Counted from the stretch's first letter, positions 7,930 through 16,810 are shown. The stretch is 58,611 bases of DNA from Desulfobacteraceae bacterium (GCA_011389515.1 JAABUA010000013.1:1-58611), one strand, 5' to 3'. The notes: generated by a model not told the origin, from the sequence alone. Numbers and translations are program-made.

Positions 7930-8105
7930 GAAGACAACCCTTTTTTGATTTTTTCATGTTATCCGGAAACGAAAGGTGACATTATAATCCCATTTTTGAA
8001 TGGAAGAAAGCAGTAACGCTTTTTTCCAGGCCATTATTTTTTTTGTAACCCGGGCCTCTTTTTGTTTTTCTTGCAAAACAGGCTGATTTTTCTTAAAAGA
8101 TTTTC

Positions 8106-8921
8106 ATGGGACACGTATTTACCACACAGGATGCAGCGCATTACGAAAAATGGCTTGCCGATGAAAAAAACCGGGCGATCCTTGACCTGGAGACGCGCCT
8201 GATGACATCCATGCTGCGACCGGTATGCGGGGAAAGCCTGCTCGATGTCGGCTGCGGCACGGGTGAAAGTATAAAACCCTACCTCGGAAGGGGTGTCAAT
8301 CTTACCGGGATCGACCCTTCTCCTGCCATGCTTGAAATCGCCAGGGAAAACCTGGGCCATCGCGTCGATTTTCACCGCGGGTATGCCGAGGACCTGCCAT
8401 TTTCGGACAATGCCTTCAATCATGTAAGCCTGTTTTTGAGTCTTGAATTCTCCAATGATCCGGAAGAAGCCGTTGCCGAAGCCTGCCGGGTGGCAAAAGA
8501 CAGCGTATTTATTGGCATATTGAACAAGCATTCGGCATACGTATCGAGATTACGGCTGAAACGATTCATTCGGCCGACGATTTATGACAATGCCCGGTTT
8601 TTTGGCATTGGAGAGGTGCGAGCAATGGTTTTCAACCGTATCGGCCGCGTACCGTTTTCATGGAAGACGACGCTTCAGTTTCCGGGCACTCCCGCTGGTA
8701 TTTGTTACCGAATTGAAGTGAGCGATTATTTACAGAAAAGCCCTTTCGGCGGGTTTGCCGGCATCAAAGCCATACCGGTTCCCCGTTTTCAGGCAATGCC
8801 GATTACATTGAAATCCAGGATCGAGCAGAATGCAACTTCCGGCAACCGGGTAGCAAGCTGCTCCGAATACCATTCCAGGCACGCCAAAACAGAAGAGGTA
8901 AACGGTGGGAAGAGCCAATGA
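8106..8921 (+). CDS. Class I SAM-dependent methyltransferase
   Basis: 271 aa. Motif I LLDVGCGTGES at about residues 45-55, an acidic motif II at GIDPSPAML, and EDLPFSDNAFNHV as the motif III/IV region typical of UbiE/BioC-like methyltransferases. The C-terminal third (after about 190) is weakly conserved and polar, with no recognised domain. No strong ribosome-binding site precedes the ATG. Separated from the amrS gene by 111 bp on the same strand, so possibly cotranscribed. Substrate unknown. Confidence 0.8.
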   Translation: MGHVFTTQDAAHYEKWLADEKNRAILDLETRLMTSMLRPVCGESLLDVGCGTGESIKPYLGRGVNLTGIDPSPAMLEIARENLGHRVDFHRGYAEDLPFSDNAFNHVSLFLSLEFSNDPEEAVAEACRVAKDSVFIGILNKHSAYVSRLRLKRFIRPTIYDNARFFGIGEVRAMVFNRIGRVPFSWKTTLQFPGTPAGICYRIEVSDYLQKSPFGGFAGIKAIPVPRFQAMPITLKSRIEQNATSGNRVASCSEYHSRHAKTEEVNGGKSQ

Positions 8922-9032
8922 GCGGGAATCGCGTGTTGACATTTTCATCCGTGGGTACAAGAATTTATACAGACGCCACGCCGCCATTGCCGCTGCCTGG
9001 CGTGAAAACGTCTTTGTACCGGGAGAGATATC

Positions 9033-10058
9033 ATGGAAGCATTACTGTATAAGCGGGTAAAAAAGCATGTCGTCGAGTGCGGCCTGTGTAACCATCGGTG
9101 CGTTATAAAAGACGGCAGGCGGGGTATTTGCAATGTCAGAGAGAATCGCGGCGGCATTTTGGAAACGCTTGTATATGATAAAATTATTGCCAGAAATATC
9201 GATCCCATTGAAAAAAAGCCCCTTTTTCATTTTTATCCTAGGAGCCTGTCTTACTCCATCGGGACGGTAGGCTGCAATTTCCGCTGCCGGTTTTGCCAGA
9301 ATGCCGATATTGCGCAGATGGCTACGGACCATTCCGGGCGGATCACGGGAACGCCCTTTACGCCGGAACAAATGGTCGAAGAGGCGCTGAAAGCGGGGTG
9401 CAAAAGTATATCCTATACATATACCGAACCGACGGTTTTTTTCGAACTGGCCTTTGACACCGCAGCGCTCGCAAAAGAAAAAGGGTTGAAAAATGTTTTT
9501 GTGACCAACGGATACATGACGATTGAAGCGCTTGAAAAGATCGCCCCTTTTCTGGATGCGGCAAACGTCGATGTAAAGGCCTTTACGGAGGAGTTCTACG
9601 AAAAACAATGCAGCGCCAGCCTTGCACCGGTATTGGACACGCTTCGCGCCATGAGGCGGCTGGGCATCTTCATCGAGGTGACAACCCTGGTGATTCCCGG
9701 CTTGAATGACTCCGCCGGGGAGCTCGAAAACCTGGCAGGGTTTATCGCGGGAGAGCTTGGGGAGCATACGCCGTGGCATGTCAGCCGTTTTCACCCGACC
9801 TACCGGCTGACGGATCGACCTCCAACCAGTCCGTCAAAGATAATGGAAGCAAGGCAGATTGGAATAAGCAAGGGGCTGAAATACGTTTATGCCGGCAATC
9901 TGCATGGGACTGGGGCGGAGAATACGGCCTGCAGCAGTTGTGGGCGTGACGTTATCGTGAGAAGCGGATTTTCCGTCCTTGAAAACCGGGTTGCGATCAA
10001 CAGCCTATGCCCGGATTGCGGTGAAAAAATCCACGGGGTGGGGCTTAGGGAGGCATAG
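9033..10058 (+). CDS. amrS: AmmeMemoRadiSam system radical SAM enzyme
   Basis: 341 aa. The radical SAM cluster motif CNFRCRFC is at C81, C85 and C88, preceded by an N-terminal Cys-rich segment (C16, C19, C23, C33) and followed by a C-terminal pair of CxxC motifs (CSSC and CPDC), the hallmark layout of the AmrS family formerly annotated as pyruvate-formate-lyase-activating-like. The family occurs with MEMO and AMMECR1 proteins; neither is in this window, so the partners must lie elsewhere. Start supported by GGGAGA. Its stop is 14 bp from the convergent rseC stop. The chemical reaction of the system is, to my knowledge, not established. Confidence 0.88.
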   Translation: MEALLYKRVKKHVVECGLCNHRCVIKDGRRGICNVRENRGGILETLVYDKIIARNIDPIEKKPLFHFYPRSLSYSIGTVGCNFRCRFCQNADIAQMATDHSGRITGTPFTPEQMVEEALKAGCKSISYTYTEPTVFFELAFDTAALAKEKGLKNVFVTNGYMTIEALEKIAPFLDAANVDVKAFTEEFYEKQCSASLAPVLDTLRAMRRLGIFIEVTTLVIPGLNDSAGELENLAGFIAGELGEHTPWHVSRFHPTYRLTDRPPTSPSKIMEARQIGISKGLKYVYAGNLHGTGAENTACSSCGRDVIVRSGFSVLENRVAINSLCPDCGEKIHGVGLREA

Positions 10059-10072
10059 TCTGACGGATTCGA

Positions 10073-10567
10073 TCAGGCGTGCCTGTTATGGGGTTTTCCG
10101 TATTCGCAGTCCTCAGGCGGCGGGGATGGCGGCCCCGGTTTCTTGACAGCCACGATGACGGGTTTATACTTGTCCGTTTGTTTTGCCTTTCTTTCCAGAA
10201 GCAGAATTACGCCGATGGCGATAAAAAAAGCGGCAAATCCAAGTCCGGCTGCTCCAGCCGAGCGGTCTATGCCGTATGCCGGGGCAATAGAATCCCCGAT
10301 TGCCGCACCGGCAACCAGGACCATTATGGGAAAAATGTAGAGAAGAAATGACAGCTGCAGCAGTCGCAGGGATTTAAAATCCAAAAGAACCGTGTCCCCC
10401 TGCTTGGCGCCAGCCGGGTTTAACGCCGGAAATGTCATGTCCTTGCCGCCGCCAAGGCTGTTACAAAGATTCCTTTCCGAACAAGCCGCACAACCCGCAG
10501 TTCTCTCCGTGCGCACGAGGGCGTACTCTCCCGAAAGGCCGACGACTATTGCTGTCTCTTTTGCCAT
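10073..10567 (-). CDS. rseC: RseC/MucC-family membrane protein
   Basis: 164 aa. N-terminal domain with a Cys cluster (CAACSERNLC, about residues 25-34), then two membrane helices at roughly 72-92 and 108-124 and a short proline-rich cytoplasmic tail. RseC proteins are linked to redox control: in gammaproteobacteria with Rnf-like SoxR reduction and the sigma-E pathway. Here it directly follows the rnfB fusion (13 bp), which fits a role with the Rnf electron-transport complex. Function beyond this association is inferred. Confidence 0.85.
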   Translation of the reverse strand: MAKETAIVVGLSGEYALVRTERTAGCAACSERNLCNSLGGGKDMTFPALNPAGAKQGDTVLLDFKSLRLLQLSFLLYIFPIMVLVAGAAIGDSIAPAYGIDRSAGAAGLGFAAFFIAIGVILLLERKAKQTDKYKPVIVAVKKPGPPSPPPEDCEYGKPHNRHA

Positions 10568-10580
10568 GTGTTTTCAGCGA

Positions 10581-12653
10581 TCAACCCGCTTTTTTTATTT
10601 CCCGGCGCTGGTGGTCCGGCATGTAGCAGATGATACCGCACTTCAGGCATCTGTGCGCCTCTGTCCTTGCCGCTTCTTCGGAAAATCCCATTTCGATTTC
10701 CCGGCATTTTTCCGGAACGTCCGATACGGCGCAGGACGGCATGATATTTCGTTTGATGCCGTTGACATTTTCCAGCGCATCCACGTCCTGCATTACGGTG
10801 TCGGCGCTTACCACTTTTTCCGGGAGCGCAAGATCCATATCGTACATGATCATGTGTACGGAAGCGGCCGACCGCCTGCCTCCGGCGATGGCACGGATGG
10901 CGGCACTGTAGTCCGTAATCGGATCTCCGGCTGACAGGATACCCCTTTCTTCGCTGTAGAAGGGATTGCTGTAAGGCTGGATGCCTTCCCAGTATACCGG
11001 CTCTCCGGGTTGCGCCTCTGCCTGGTCAGCCTCTGCCGTGCCGGTTCTCCTGAAAATCATCTCCGGCAGTCTTCCTGCGTCGATAATCAGGTTTCCTGCC
11101 GTAATGACATAGGTTTTTTTGCTGGTGCGGTCTTCATATTCAATCGTTGTGAGCTGGTTGTCTTCGCCGGTCAATTTGGTGATCGAGGCGTTATAAACAA
11201 CATATGTGCCGTTTTTTTCGAGGCTTTCCAACTGGCCGGGATCAAGTTTCAGGTCCGCTTTTTGCTCCCTGAATATAAAGGAGACATTTTTCGCCCCAAG
11301 GTTTCTACAGATGTCAGCCGCAATCGATGCTACTTCAGCGCCACCGGTAATTACGACATCCGGATTGACGTTGATTTTTCTGCTGTTTTCCATTCCGGTT
11401 TTCATGATATCGATAAGCAGGTAGACACCCGGCACCGGTTCTTCGATTGCTGCTGCACCAAGCCGCTCCGTCCGGCTGTCGAATCCGCCGGAGGCCAAAA
11501 GCACGGCTTCAAAGCCGTCTTTGAGGAGGGAGGCGATGGTGAAATCCCGGCCGAGAGTGGAATTGGTAACCGTATTGACGCCGATTTCCTGGATACCTTC
11601 AATATCCCAGTCAAGAACATCATGGGGCAGTCGGTAGCCTGCTATGGCTTTTCTGAGTAAGCCGCCGAGTGTTGAACCTGCTTCGTACACGGTGAGGGAG
11701 TGCCCCAGGCGTGCGGTAAAAAACGCGGCGGACAATCCTTCCACACCGCCTCCGACAACCGCGATCTTGCGTCCGGTGGCAGGCGCCGTATACGGCTGGG
11801 ACCGCTTTTTGCTTTCCATTTCGACGTCTGCTGCGTATCGCTTCAGGAAGTTGATGGCCACCGGTTCATCCACCAGGTTGCGTCTGCATTCGTTTTCACA
11901 GGGTCTCGGGCAGATGCGGCCGATAACGGTCGGGAAGGGGTTGCGCTCTTTGATCACCTGGACCGCCCCTGAGTAATCCTGCTCGCTGATGTGACGGATA
12001 TATTCGCAGATATTTATGCCCGCAGGGCAGGCGCGCTGGCATGGGGTGGTGCAGTCTTCGGTGGTGTATTCCTGCAGGATGCGGCGGGTAACCGACGACA
12101 GCTTGATGATATTCTTGGGGCAGACCCGTTCGCATGTACCACAGCCCGTGCACTTGTCTTCCAGAACGACGGGAAGGCCTTCATTGCTCATGATAATGGC
12201 GTCAAAGGGGCATGCGCGCATGCAGGAGCCCAGTCCGAGACATCCGATGGTGCAAACTTTCATGCCGCCGTAAAGCAGGGATGCGGCCTGACAGTCGCTC
12301 AAGCCGGAATATTCGAATTTCTGGGCAGCCCTTTCAACGCCGTATGTGCAGCCCGGGCGGGCAATGTCGGGTTCTTTTGCTTCAAAGCTCATTCCCATGA
12401 CAGCAGCGATGGCTTCCGCAAGGTCGCTTCCGCCTGCAACGCAGGAGGCCGGCGATGATTTGCCCTTGGCAATCGCTTCGGCATTCGGGGCGCATCCCGG
12501 AAAGCCGCACCCTCCGCAGTTGGCCCCGGGAAGAAGATCATCGATTTTCTCCACAAGGGGATCTACGTAAACGTAAAAAATTTTGGATGCCACAGCCAGA
12601 CCGGAACCGATAATAATTCCCAGGCCACCCATCATAAGAATTGCAGCGATCAT
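10581..12653 (-). CDS. rnfB: RnfB electron-transport subunit fused to a GltD-like flavoprotein
   Basis: 690 aa, far longer than an ordinary RnfB. Residues 1-25 are a membrane anchor; ANCGGCGFPGC (45-54) is the RnfB [4Fe-4S] motif; ferredoxin clusters use C134, C138, C144, C148 and C168, C171, C174, C178. From about 200 the protein becomes a glutamate-synthase small-subunit-like module: a Cys-rich cluster domain (C201, C205, C209; C248, C252, C256), then an FAD Rossmann motif VVGGGVEG at 299-306 and a second nucleotide-binding region. RnfB passes electrons between ferredoxin and the Na+/H+-pumping Rnf complex; the fused module could add an NAD(P)H or thiol branch. The other rnf genes (C, D, G, E, A) are absent here, so this copy is detached. 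The upstream region diverges from the phosphorylase gene. Confidence 0.92.
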   Translation of the reverse strand: MIAAILMMGGLGIIIGSGLAVASKIFYVYVDPLVEKIDDLLPGANCGGCGFPGCAPNAEAIAKGKSSPASCVAGGSDLAEAIAAVMGMSFEAKEPDIARPGCTYGVERAAQKFEYSGLSDCQAASLLYGGMKVCTIGCLGLGSCMRACPFDAIIMSNEGLPVVLEDKCTGCGTCERVCPKNIIKLSSVTRRILQEYTTEDCTTPCQRACPAGINICEYIRHISEQDYSGAVQVIKERNPFPTVIGRICPRPCENECRRNLVDEPVAINFLKRYAADVEMESKKRSQPYTAPATGRKIAVVGGGVEGLSAAFFTARLGHSLTVYEAGSTLGGLLRKAIAGYRLPHDVLDWDIEGIQEIGVNTVTNSTLGRDFTIASLLKDGFEAVLLASGGFDSRTERLGAAAIEEPVPGVYLLIDIMKTGMENSRKINVNPDVVITGGAEVASIAADICRNLGAKNVSFIFREQKADLKLDPGQLESLEKNGTYVVYNASITKLTGEDNQLTTIEYEDRTSKKTYVITAGNLIIDAGRLPEMIFRRTGTAEADQAEAQPGEPVYWEGIQPYSNPFYSEERGILSAGDPITDYSAAIRAIAGGRRSAASVHMIMYDMDLALPEKVVSADTVMQDVDALENVNGIKRNIMPSCAVSDVPEKCREIEMGFSEEAARTEAHRCLKCGIICYMPDHQRREIKKAG

Positions 12654-12804
12654 AATTTACTCCAGAAAAAGTATAAAATTGCAAATCACAGCACACCGAT
12701 CCGCATCATGGTATAAAATTCAAAAATTCCATATAACATGCTTTTTTGGCCATGTCCAACTGAAAAATTCGGTTCACCCTGCTGTGTCAAACCGGTTTGA
12801 ATGC

Positions 12805-12834
12805 TTGACGGATGCAAAGGCAAATGCATAAAAT
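12805..12834 (+). promoter_or_regulatory. Putative sigma70 promoter for purine nucleoside phosphorylase
   Basis: TTGACG at 12805-12810, 18-bp spacer, TAAAAT at 12829-12834, about 40 bp ahead of the start codon in the divergent rnfB intergenic region. That region also contains GTATAAAATT twice, near 12671 and 12711. Confidence 0.5.
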
Positions 12835-12873
12835 AGCATTCGGATGGATACTGCAAAAGGGGTTCTTTGAAAA

Positions 12874-13728
12874 ATGCTGGAAATATATACGAGACAGAAA
12901 ATGGAAACATATTTTAAAAAGGTGGAGGACGCCGCCGGTTTCGTTTCTGGAAAAATCGGTCAAAAACCGCTTTTTGGATTGATGACCGGAACCGGACTTG
13001 GCAGATGCCTGTCGGCACTGAAAGTGTCGTTTGCGGTGGATTACAAGGATATACCCGGTTTTCCGGTCTCCACGGTGACCGGGCATGCCGGCCGTCTTCT
13101 TGCCGGCTCTCTCGGCGGAAAACCGGTTGTCGCCATGGAGGGTCGATTCCACCTATACGAGGGGTACTCACCGATAGAGGTTGCTTTTCCGGTTCGGGTA
13201 ATGCAGGCCTTGGGGGTCAAAACGCTGATTCTGACGAATGCGGCAGGCGGCTTGAATCCGGGTTTCTCCCCAGGGGATATCATGGTGATTACCGATCATA
13301 TCAATTATACCGGAGAAAACCCCTTGGTGGGGAAAAATAACGATACCTGGGGAGTTCGTTTCCCGGATATGACAACGGTGTATACTCCGGCACTCGTGGA
13401 AATGGCAATCCATGAGGCAACGGAAATGGGTATTTCAGTGAAAAAAGGCGTATATCTCGGGTTGAAAGGTCCTTCCCTGGAAACTCCTGCTGAAACGCGT
13501 TTTATTCGAATGGCAGGTGCGGATGCCGTGGGGATGTCAACCATACAGGAGGTCATTGCCGCCGTTCACGGCAGCATGAATGTCATTGGATTGTCCGCCA
13601 TAACCAACATCAATGACCCTGATCGTCCTGAGCCCGTCACGGTGGATCAGATTATTCGCACCGCGGAAACTGCGGCCGAGGATCTTGCGGGGCTCATAAC
13701 CGTTATTCTGGAGAAGATGGATGTATAA
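12874..13728 (+). CDS. punA: Purine nucleoside phosphorylase (trimeric type)
   Basis: 284 aa, matching the trimeric PNP/MTAP family. Cleaves purine nucleosides with phosphate to base and ribose-1-phosphate in the cytoplasm. Seen: the phosphate loop MTGTGLG (37-43), GRFHLYEGYSP, the strand LTNAAGGLNPGFSPGD, GPSLETPAETRF, and GMSTIQEVIAAVH for purine binding. The next gene, an MTA/SAH deaminase, starts within its stop region (8-bp overlap), so the two are translationally coupled in a nucleoside-salvage unit. A downstream in-frame ATG at 12901 is an alternative start; AAGGGG lies upstream of the chosen one. Guanosine or inosine preference cannot be judged with confidence. Confidence 0.88.
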   Translation: MLEIYTRQKMETYFKKVEDAAGFVSGKIGQKPLFGLMTGTGLGRCLSALKVSFAVDYKDIPGFPVSTVTGHAGRLLAGSLGGKPVVAMEGRFHLYEGYSPIEVAFPVRVMQALGVKTLILTNAAGGLNPGFSPGDIMVITDHINYTGENPLVGKNNDTWGVRFPDMTTVYTPALVEMAIHEATEMGISVKKGVYLGLKGPSLETPAETRFIRMAGADAVGMSTIQEVIAAVHGSMNVIGLSAITNINDPDRPEPVTVDQIIRTAETAAEDLAGLITVILEKMDV

Positions 13729-15058
13729 AGCCCAAGGCAGAGACCTCGTCATAACAAACGGCATTGTTGTCACACAGGATGATGCCGGTAGTGTGTTTGA
13801 AAACGGTTCTGTCTGTGTATCCCGCGAAAGGATTGTCTACGTGGGCAACGCTGACGGAATCGACGCCGGCAGCGCCGGCCGAATAATGGATGCCGATGGC
13901 GGCATCATCATGCCGGGGCTTATTAATACCCATACCCACGCAGCCATGACTTGTTTCCGGGGGCTTGCGGATGACCTGGAACTGATGGACTGGCTTAACA
14001 ACAATATCCTTCCGGCGGAATCCAGGCTCGATTACGATAAGGTCTATGCAGGAACGATGCTGGCCTGTGCCGAGATGATGCTTTCCGGGACGACCTGTTT
14101 TTCGGATATGTACCTGTTTGAAGATGCGGTGGCTGCGGCCGTTCATGCAGCCGGCATGCGCGCGGTCGTCGGAGAGGTGCTTTATGACTTTGATTCTCCC
14201 AGCTTTGGAACGATAGACAATGGGTTTGAATATACACGCAACCTTATTGAAAAATGGCGGGATGATCCCCTGATTACCATAGCGGTGGAACCCCATTCAC
14301 CCTACCTCTGTGCCCCGGCGTTGCTTGAAAAAGCTGCCGGCATGGCCTATGAGTACGATGTTCCGTTTATTATCCATCTTGCGGAAACAAAGGAAGAAAC
14401 CGCAGCCATCATGAACCGGTACGGCAGATCGCCGGTGGCGCATCTCGCGGATATCGGGATTCTGTCACCGCGTGTTCTGGCCTGTCACTGCGTGGATGTG
14501 GACGAAAAGGATATTGGGCTTTTAAAACAATACGGGGTAAAGGTTTCCCACAACCCGGAAAGCAACATGAAGCTTGCGTCGGGCATTGCCCCGGTTCCCG
14601 CGATGATTGACGCGGGTGTGTGCGTCGGACTCGGCACGGACGGTCCTGCAAGCAACAATAACCTGGATATGTTCATGGAAATGGATACCGCGGCGAAAAT
14701 CCATAAGGTCAACCTGCTTGACCCGACGGCGATGAGCGCCCGCACGGTTCTTAAAATGGCCACGAGGGATGCGGCCAGGGCTCTTGGGCTGGATAGGGAG
14801 ACCGGGTCGCTTGAAGTGGGGAAAAAAGCCGATATCGTTATCGTTGATATAAAAAAGCCCCATATGACCCCCTTGTATGATGTTTTCTCTCAACTTGTTT
14901 ATTCGGCATCGGGCAGCGATGTGGATACGGTGCTGATAAACGGCCGCATCGTGGTAGAAAACCGGCGGCTGCTTGCCTTTGATATTACAGAAGCCATGGA
15001 CGGGATGCGGGCGGTTGCCCGGGAAATAAGTACGGCCATAGGTTACAAATCAAATTGA
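13721..15058 (+). CDS. mtaD: 5'-methylthioadenosine / S-adenosylhomocysteine deaminase
   Basis: 445 aa amidohydrolase of the TRZ/ATZ/MtaD group. Metal ligands: NTHTHAAM, HLAETKEE, HCVDVDE and GTDGPASNN in order; a C-terminal composite beta-sandwich segment ends with GKKADIVIVD. The family converts MTA or SAH to inosyl products; a neighbouring phosphorylase would then release hypoxanthine, which matches the coupled upstream gene. This gives a route for recycling SAM by-products. Overlaps the phosphorylase by 8 bp. Followed by an intrinsic terminator at 15120-15150, so the pair forms a self-contained unit. Alternative substrates such as cytosine or guanine derivatives are less likely given its family motifs. 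Confidence 0.88.
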   Translation: MYKAQGRDLVITNGIVVTQDDAGSVFENGSVCVSRERIVYVGNADGIDAGSAGRIMDADGGIIMPGLINTHTHAAMTCFRGLADDLELMDWLNNNILPAESRLDYDKVYAGTMLACAEMMLSGTTCFSDMYLFEDAVAAAVHAAGMRAVVGEVLYDFDSPSFGTIDNGFEYTRNLIEKWRDDPLITIAVEPHSPYLCAPALLEKAAGMAYEYDVPFIIHLAETKEETAAIMNRYGRSPVAHLADIGILSPRVLACHCVDVDEKDIGLLKQYGVKVSHNPESNMKLASGIAPVPAMIDAGVCVGLGTDGPASNNNLDMFMEMDTAAKIHKVNLLDPTAMSARTVLKMATRDAARALGLDRETGSLEVGKKADIVIVDIKKPHMTPLYDVFSQLVYSASGSDVDTVLINGRIVVENRRLLAFDITEAMDGMRAVAREISTAIGYKSN

Positions 15059-15119
15059 CATTCTTGCCCCTATTGGATAATGCTTTTTCCAGTTTGCCCG
15101 GTATTTTAAAGAAGCCGGA

Positions 15120-15150
15120 AGCGCCGGCCACCCTGTCCGGCCGCTTTTTT
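15120..15150 (+). terminator. Intrinsic terminator after mtaD
   Basis: AGCGCCGG and CCGGCCGCT form a GC-rich stem with a one-base bulge, followed by six T. Separates the nucleoside-salvage pair from the mla-type operon. Confidence 0.75.
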
Positions 15151-15176
15151 GCAAAAAGTAAAAAATTGTATATATT
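15149..15176 (+). promoter_or_regulatory. Putative sigma70 promoter of the mlaA-mlaC-RND operon
   Basis: TTGCAA at 15149-15154, 16-bp A/T-rich spacer, TATATT at 15171-15176, immediately after the mtaD terminator and 50 bp before mlaA. Confidence 0.4.
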
Positions 15177-15225
15177 CCCTTCATGATTACTTTAATGATT
15201 ACAATGGTACATGGCAGGTTCCTAT

Positions 15226-16188
15226 ATGAGCGGATTTATCAGTCGGGAAAAGTTCTTGCTGCGCCGGTATTTTGGAATAATCCTGTTTTTTAGTTTCGCA
15301 ATGCTTTGCGTATGGGGCCTCGCTGATCAGGCCATGGCGCTTGTGACACCGGAATACAATGCGTTGGAATCGGAACGCAGGGAGCAAAAAAAAAGCACTG
15401 ACGAAGCCGAAGGATTTGAAGCGTTCGACGAATTCGACGAATTCGATGAGTTCGATGAGTTCGATGAGTTCGATGAGTTCGATGAGTTCGATGAATTTGA
15501 TGAGTTCGATGAATTTGATGAGTTCGATGAATTTGATGAGTTCGGTGAATTTGATGAGTTCGGTGAATTTGACCGGCATGCGGAGAATGTTTTTGATCCG
15601 CTTTCCGGTTACAATCGGGCAATGACCACGTTCAATGACCGGTTTTATTTTTGGATTGTGAAGCCGGCCGCGACCGGGTACGACAGAGCCATCCCTGTGC
15701 CCGTGCGTCGATCCGTGGACAACTTTTTCCGGAACCTCGGGTATCCGGCACGGTTTATCAACTGCGTTCTTCAACTCAAGGGAAAGGCTGCAGTCGATGA
15801 AACCACGCGCTTTTTGTTGAACACCACGGCGGGCATGCTTGGATTTTTTGATCCGGCCCAAAGTTCACTTGGCATATGGCCTCAAGATGAGGATTTTGGA
15901 CAGACGCTCGGCAGTTATGGTATGGGCGGCGGGTTTCATATTGTGCTGCCACTGTTCGGTCCTTCCAATATGCGGGATTCCGCAGGCCTTCTGGTTGACA
16001 TGTTCATGGATCCGGTTTTTTACATGGAAGGCTACCATATGGGAAGCGTTTCCTGGTCCGTTGACGGCCTGAATTACACATCAATGCACCTAGGCGAATA
16101 TGAAAGAATGAAAAACGATGCGATTGATCTGTATGTTTTCCTTCGAAATGCCTACGAGCAGAATCGTGAAATGAAAATAAGGAATTAA
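15226..16188 (+). CDS. mlaA: MlaA (VacJ)-family outer-membrane lipid-asymmetry protein with FDE tandem repeat
   Basis: 320 aa. N-terminal hydrophobic signal sequence (about 14-38) with a signal peptidase I-like AMA site. The single Cys in it lacks a lipobox, unlike classical MlaA lipoproteins. Residues 67-115 are sixteen tandem units of Phe-(Asp/Gly)-Glu (14 FDE, 2 FGE). From about 120 the MlaA domain follows, with the family start DPLSGYNRAM and later GYPARFINC, LLNTTAGMLGFFDPA and EDFGQTLGSYGMG. MlaA takes mislocalised phospholipid from the outer leaflet and hands it to periplasmic MlaC. Start at 15226 preferred over 15211: AGG lies seven bases upstream, while the upstream ATG has no ribosome-binding site. 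First gene of mlaA-mlaC-RND. Confidence 0.9.
   Translation: MSGFISREKFLLRRYFGIILFFSFAMLCVWGLADQAMALVTPEYNALESERREQKKSTDEAEGFEAFDEFDEFDEFDEFDEFDEFDEFDEFDEFDEFDEFDEFDEFGEFDEFGEFDRHAENVFDPLSGYNRAMTTFNDRFYFWIVKPAATGYDRAIPVPVRRSVDNFFRNLGYPARFINCVLQLKGKAAVDETTRFLLNTTAGMLGFFDPAQSSLGIWPQDEDFGQTLGSYGMGGGFHIVLPLFGPSNMRDSAGLLVDMFMDPVFYMEGYHMGSVSWSVDGLNYTSMHLGEYERMKNDAIDLYVFLRNAYEQNREMKIRN
15424..15570 (+). repeat. 9-bp coding tandem repeat (FDE units) in mlaA
   Basis: About 16.3 copies of a 9-bp unit close to TTCGATGAG, ending with GGT-variant units. Encodes alternating aromatic and acidic residues. Such an array is prone to slippage in 9-bp steps, which would change repeat number without frameshift. 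Confidence 0.95.
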
Positions 16189-16192
16189 TTCA

Positions 16193-16810
16193 ATGAAAAA
16201 GCTTCTTATTGCAGCAATGTTCATTTTTTTTATGGCAACCGTCGCTTTTTCCGGGGAGAAGGACCCGCATTCGCCGGAAGCCGCAGAAGCGCTTTTGAAA
16301 AAAAACATTGAATCCGTGCTTGCCATACTTGAAGACGAATCTCTTTCCGGGGAAGAACAGAAAAAGAAAATAGAGTCGATTGTGGATCCCGTGTTCAATT
16401 ACCCTCTTATTGCACGTCTGTCACTGGGACCCCGCAACTGGCCCCGGCTGAACCCGCAGCAGAGGGACCTGTTTATTGAAAGATTCGTCCGGCGAATGAA
16501 AGACTCCTATTTTGAAAATATCGCAATGATCCAGGGGGGTGCGGAAAAAAAGGTCCAATATGGGGAGAAGCGGGTTGAAGACAACCGTGTTCACGTGCCG
16601 GTCAGGGCCGGTATGAAAGACAGTTCCGTGGATATGATCTACAAATTTCACCTTTCGGAAGTTGAGGGGTGGCGTGTATACGATGTGGAGATAAACGGCG
16701 TGAGCATCGTATCGAGCTACCGCAGCCAGTTCAATCAGGTTCTTGCAAGCAGCTCGATTGACGAGATGCTCGATGCCCTCAAAACGCTTGAAGCGCCGAA
16801 GACGGAATAA
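16193..16810 (+). CDS. mlaC: MlaC/Ttg2D-family periplasmic phospholipid carrier
   Basis: 205 aa with a clear Sec signal peptide (MKKLL...FMATVAFSG, cleavage near residue 20). The rest matches the MlaC fold length and features: DPVFNYPLIARLSLGPRNW near 65-85, LNPQQRDLFIERFVRRMKDSYFENI, a central beta region and WRVYDVEINGVSIVSSYRSQF. MlaC shuttles phospholipid across the periplasm between MlaA and an inner-membrane machine. Starts 4 bp after mlaA, and an RND permease follows 75 bp on, so the partner at the inner membrane here may be the RND protein; no MlaFEDB genes are in the window. Confidence 0.9.
   Translation: MKKLLIAAMFIFFMATVAFSGEKDPHSPEAAEALLKKNIESVLAILEDESLSGEEQKKKIESIVDPVFNYPLIARLSLGPRNWPRLNPQQRDLFIERFVRRMKDSYFENIAMIQGGAEKKVQYGEKRVEDNRVHVPVRAGMKDSSVDMIYKFHLSEVEGWRVYDVEINGVSIVSSYRSQFNQVLASSSIDEMLDALKTLEAPKTE

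Noticed and set aside
6559-8016. 485-codon plus-strand ORF
   Set aside because: It lies entirely antisense to the M1 aminopeptidase, whose zinc motifs and length are clear; a shadow of biased codon use.
15424-15570. Possible CRISPR-like direct repeats
   Set aside because: The repeats are contiguous 9-bp coding units without spacers.
15199-15861. Minus-strand ORF with Glu-Leu-Ile repeats
   Set aside because: It is the reverse reading of the FDE repeat in mlaA; no independent support.
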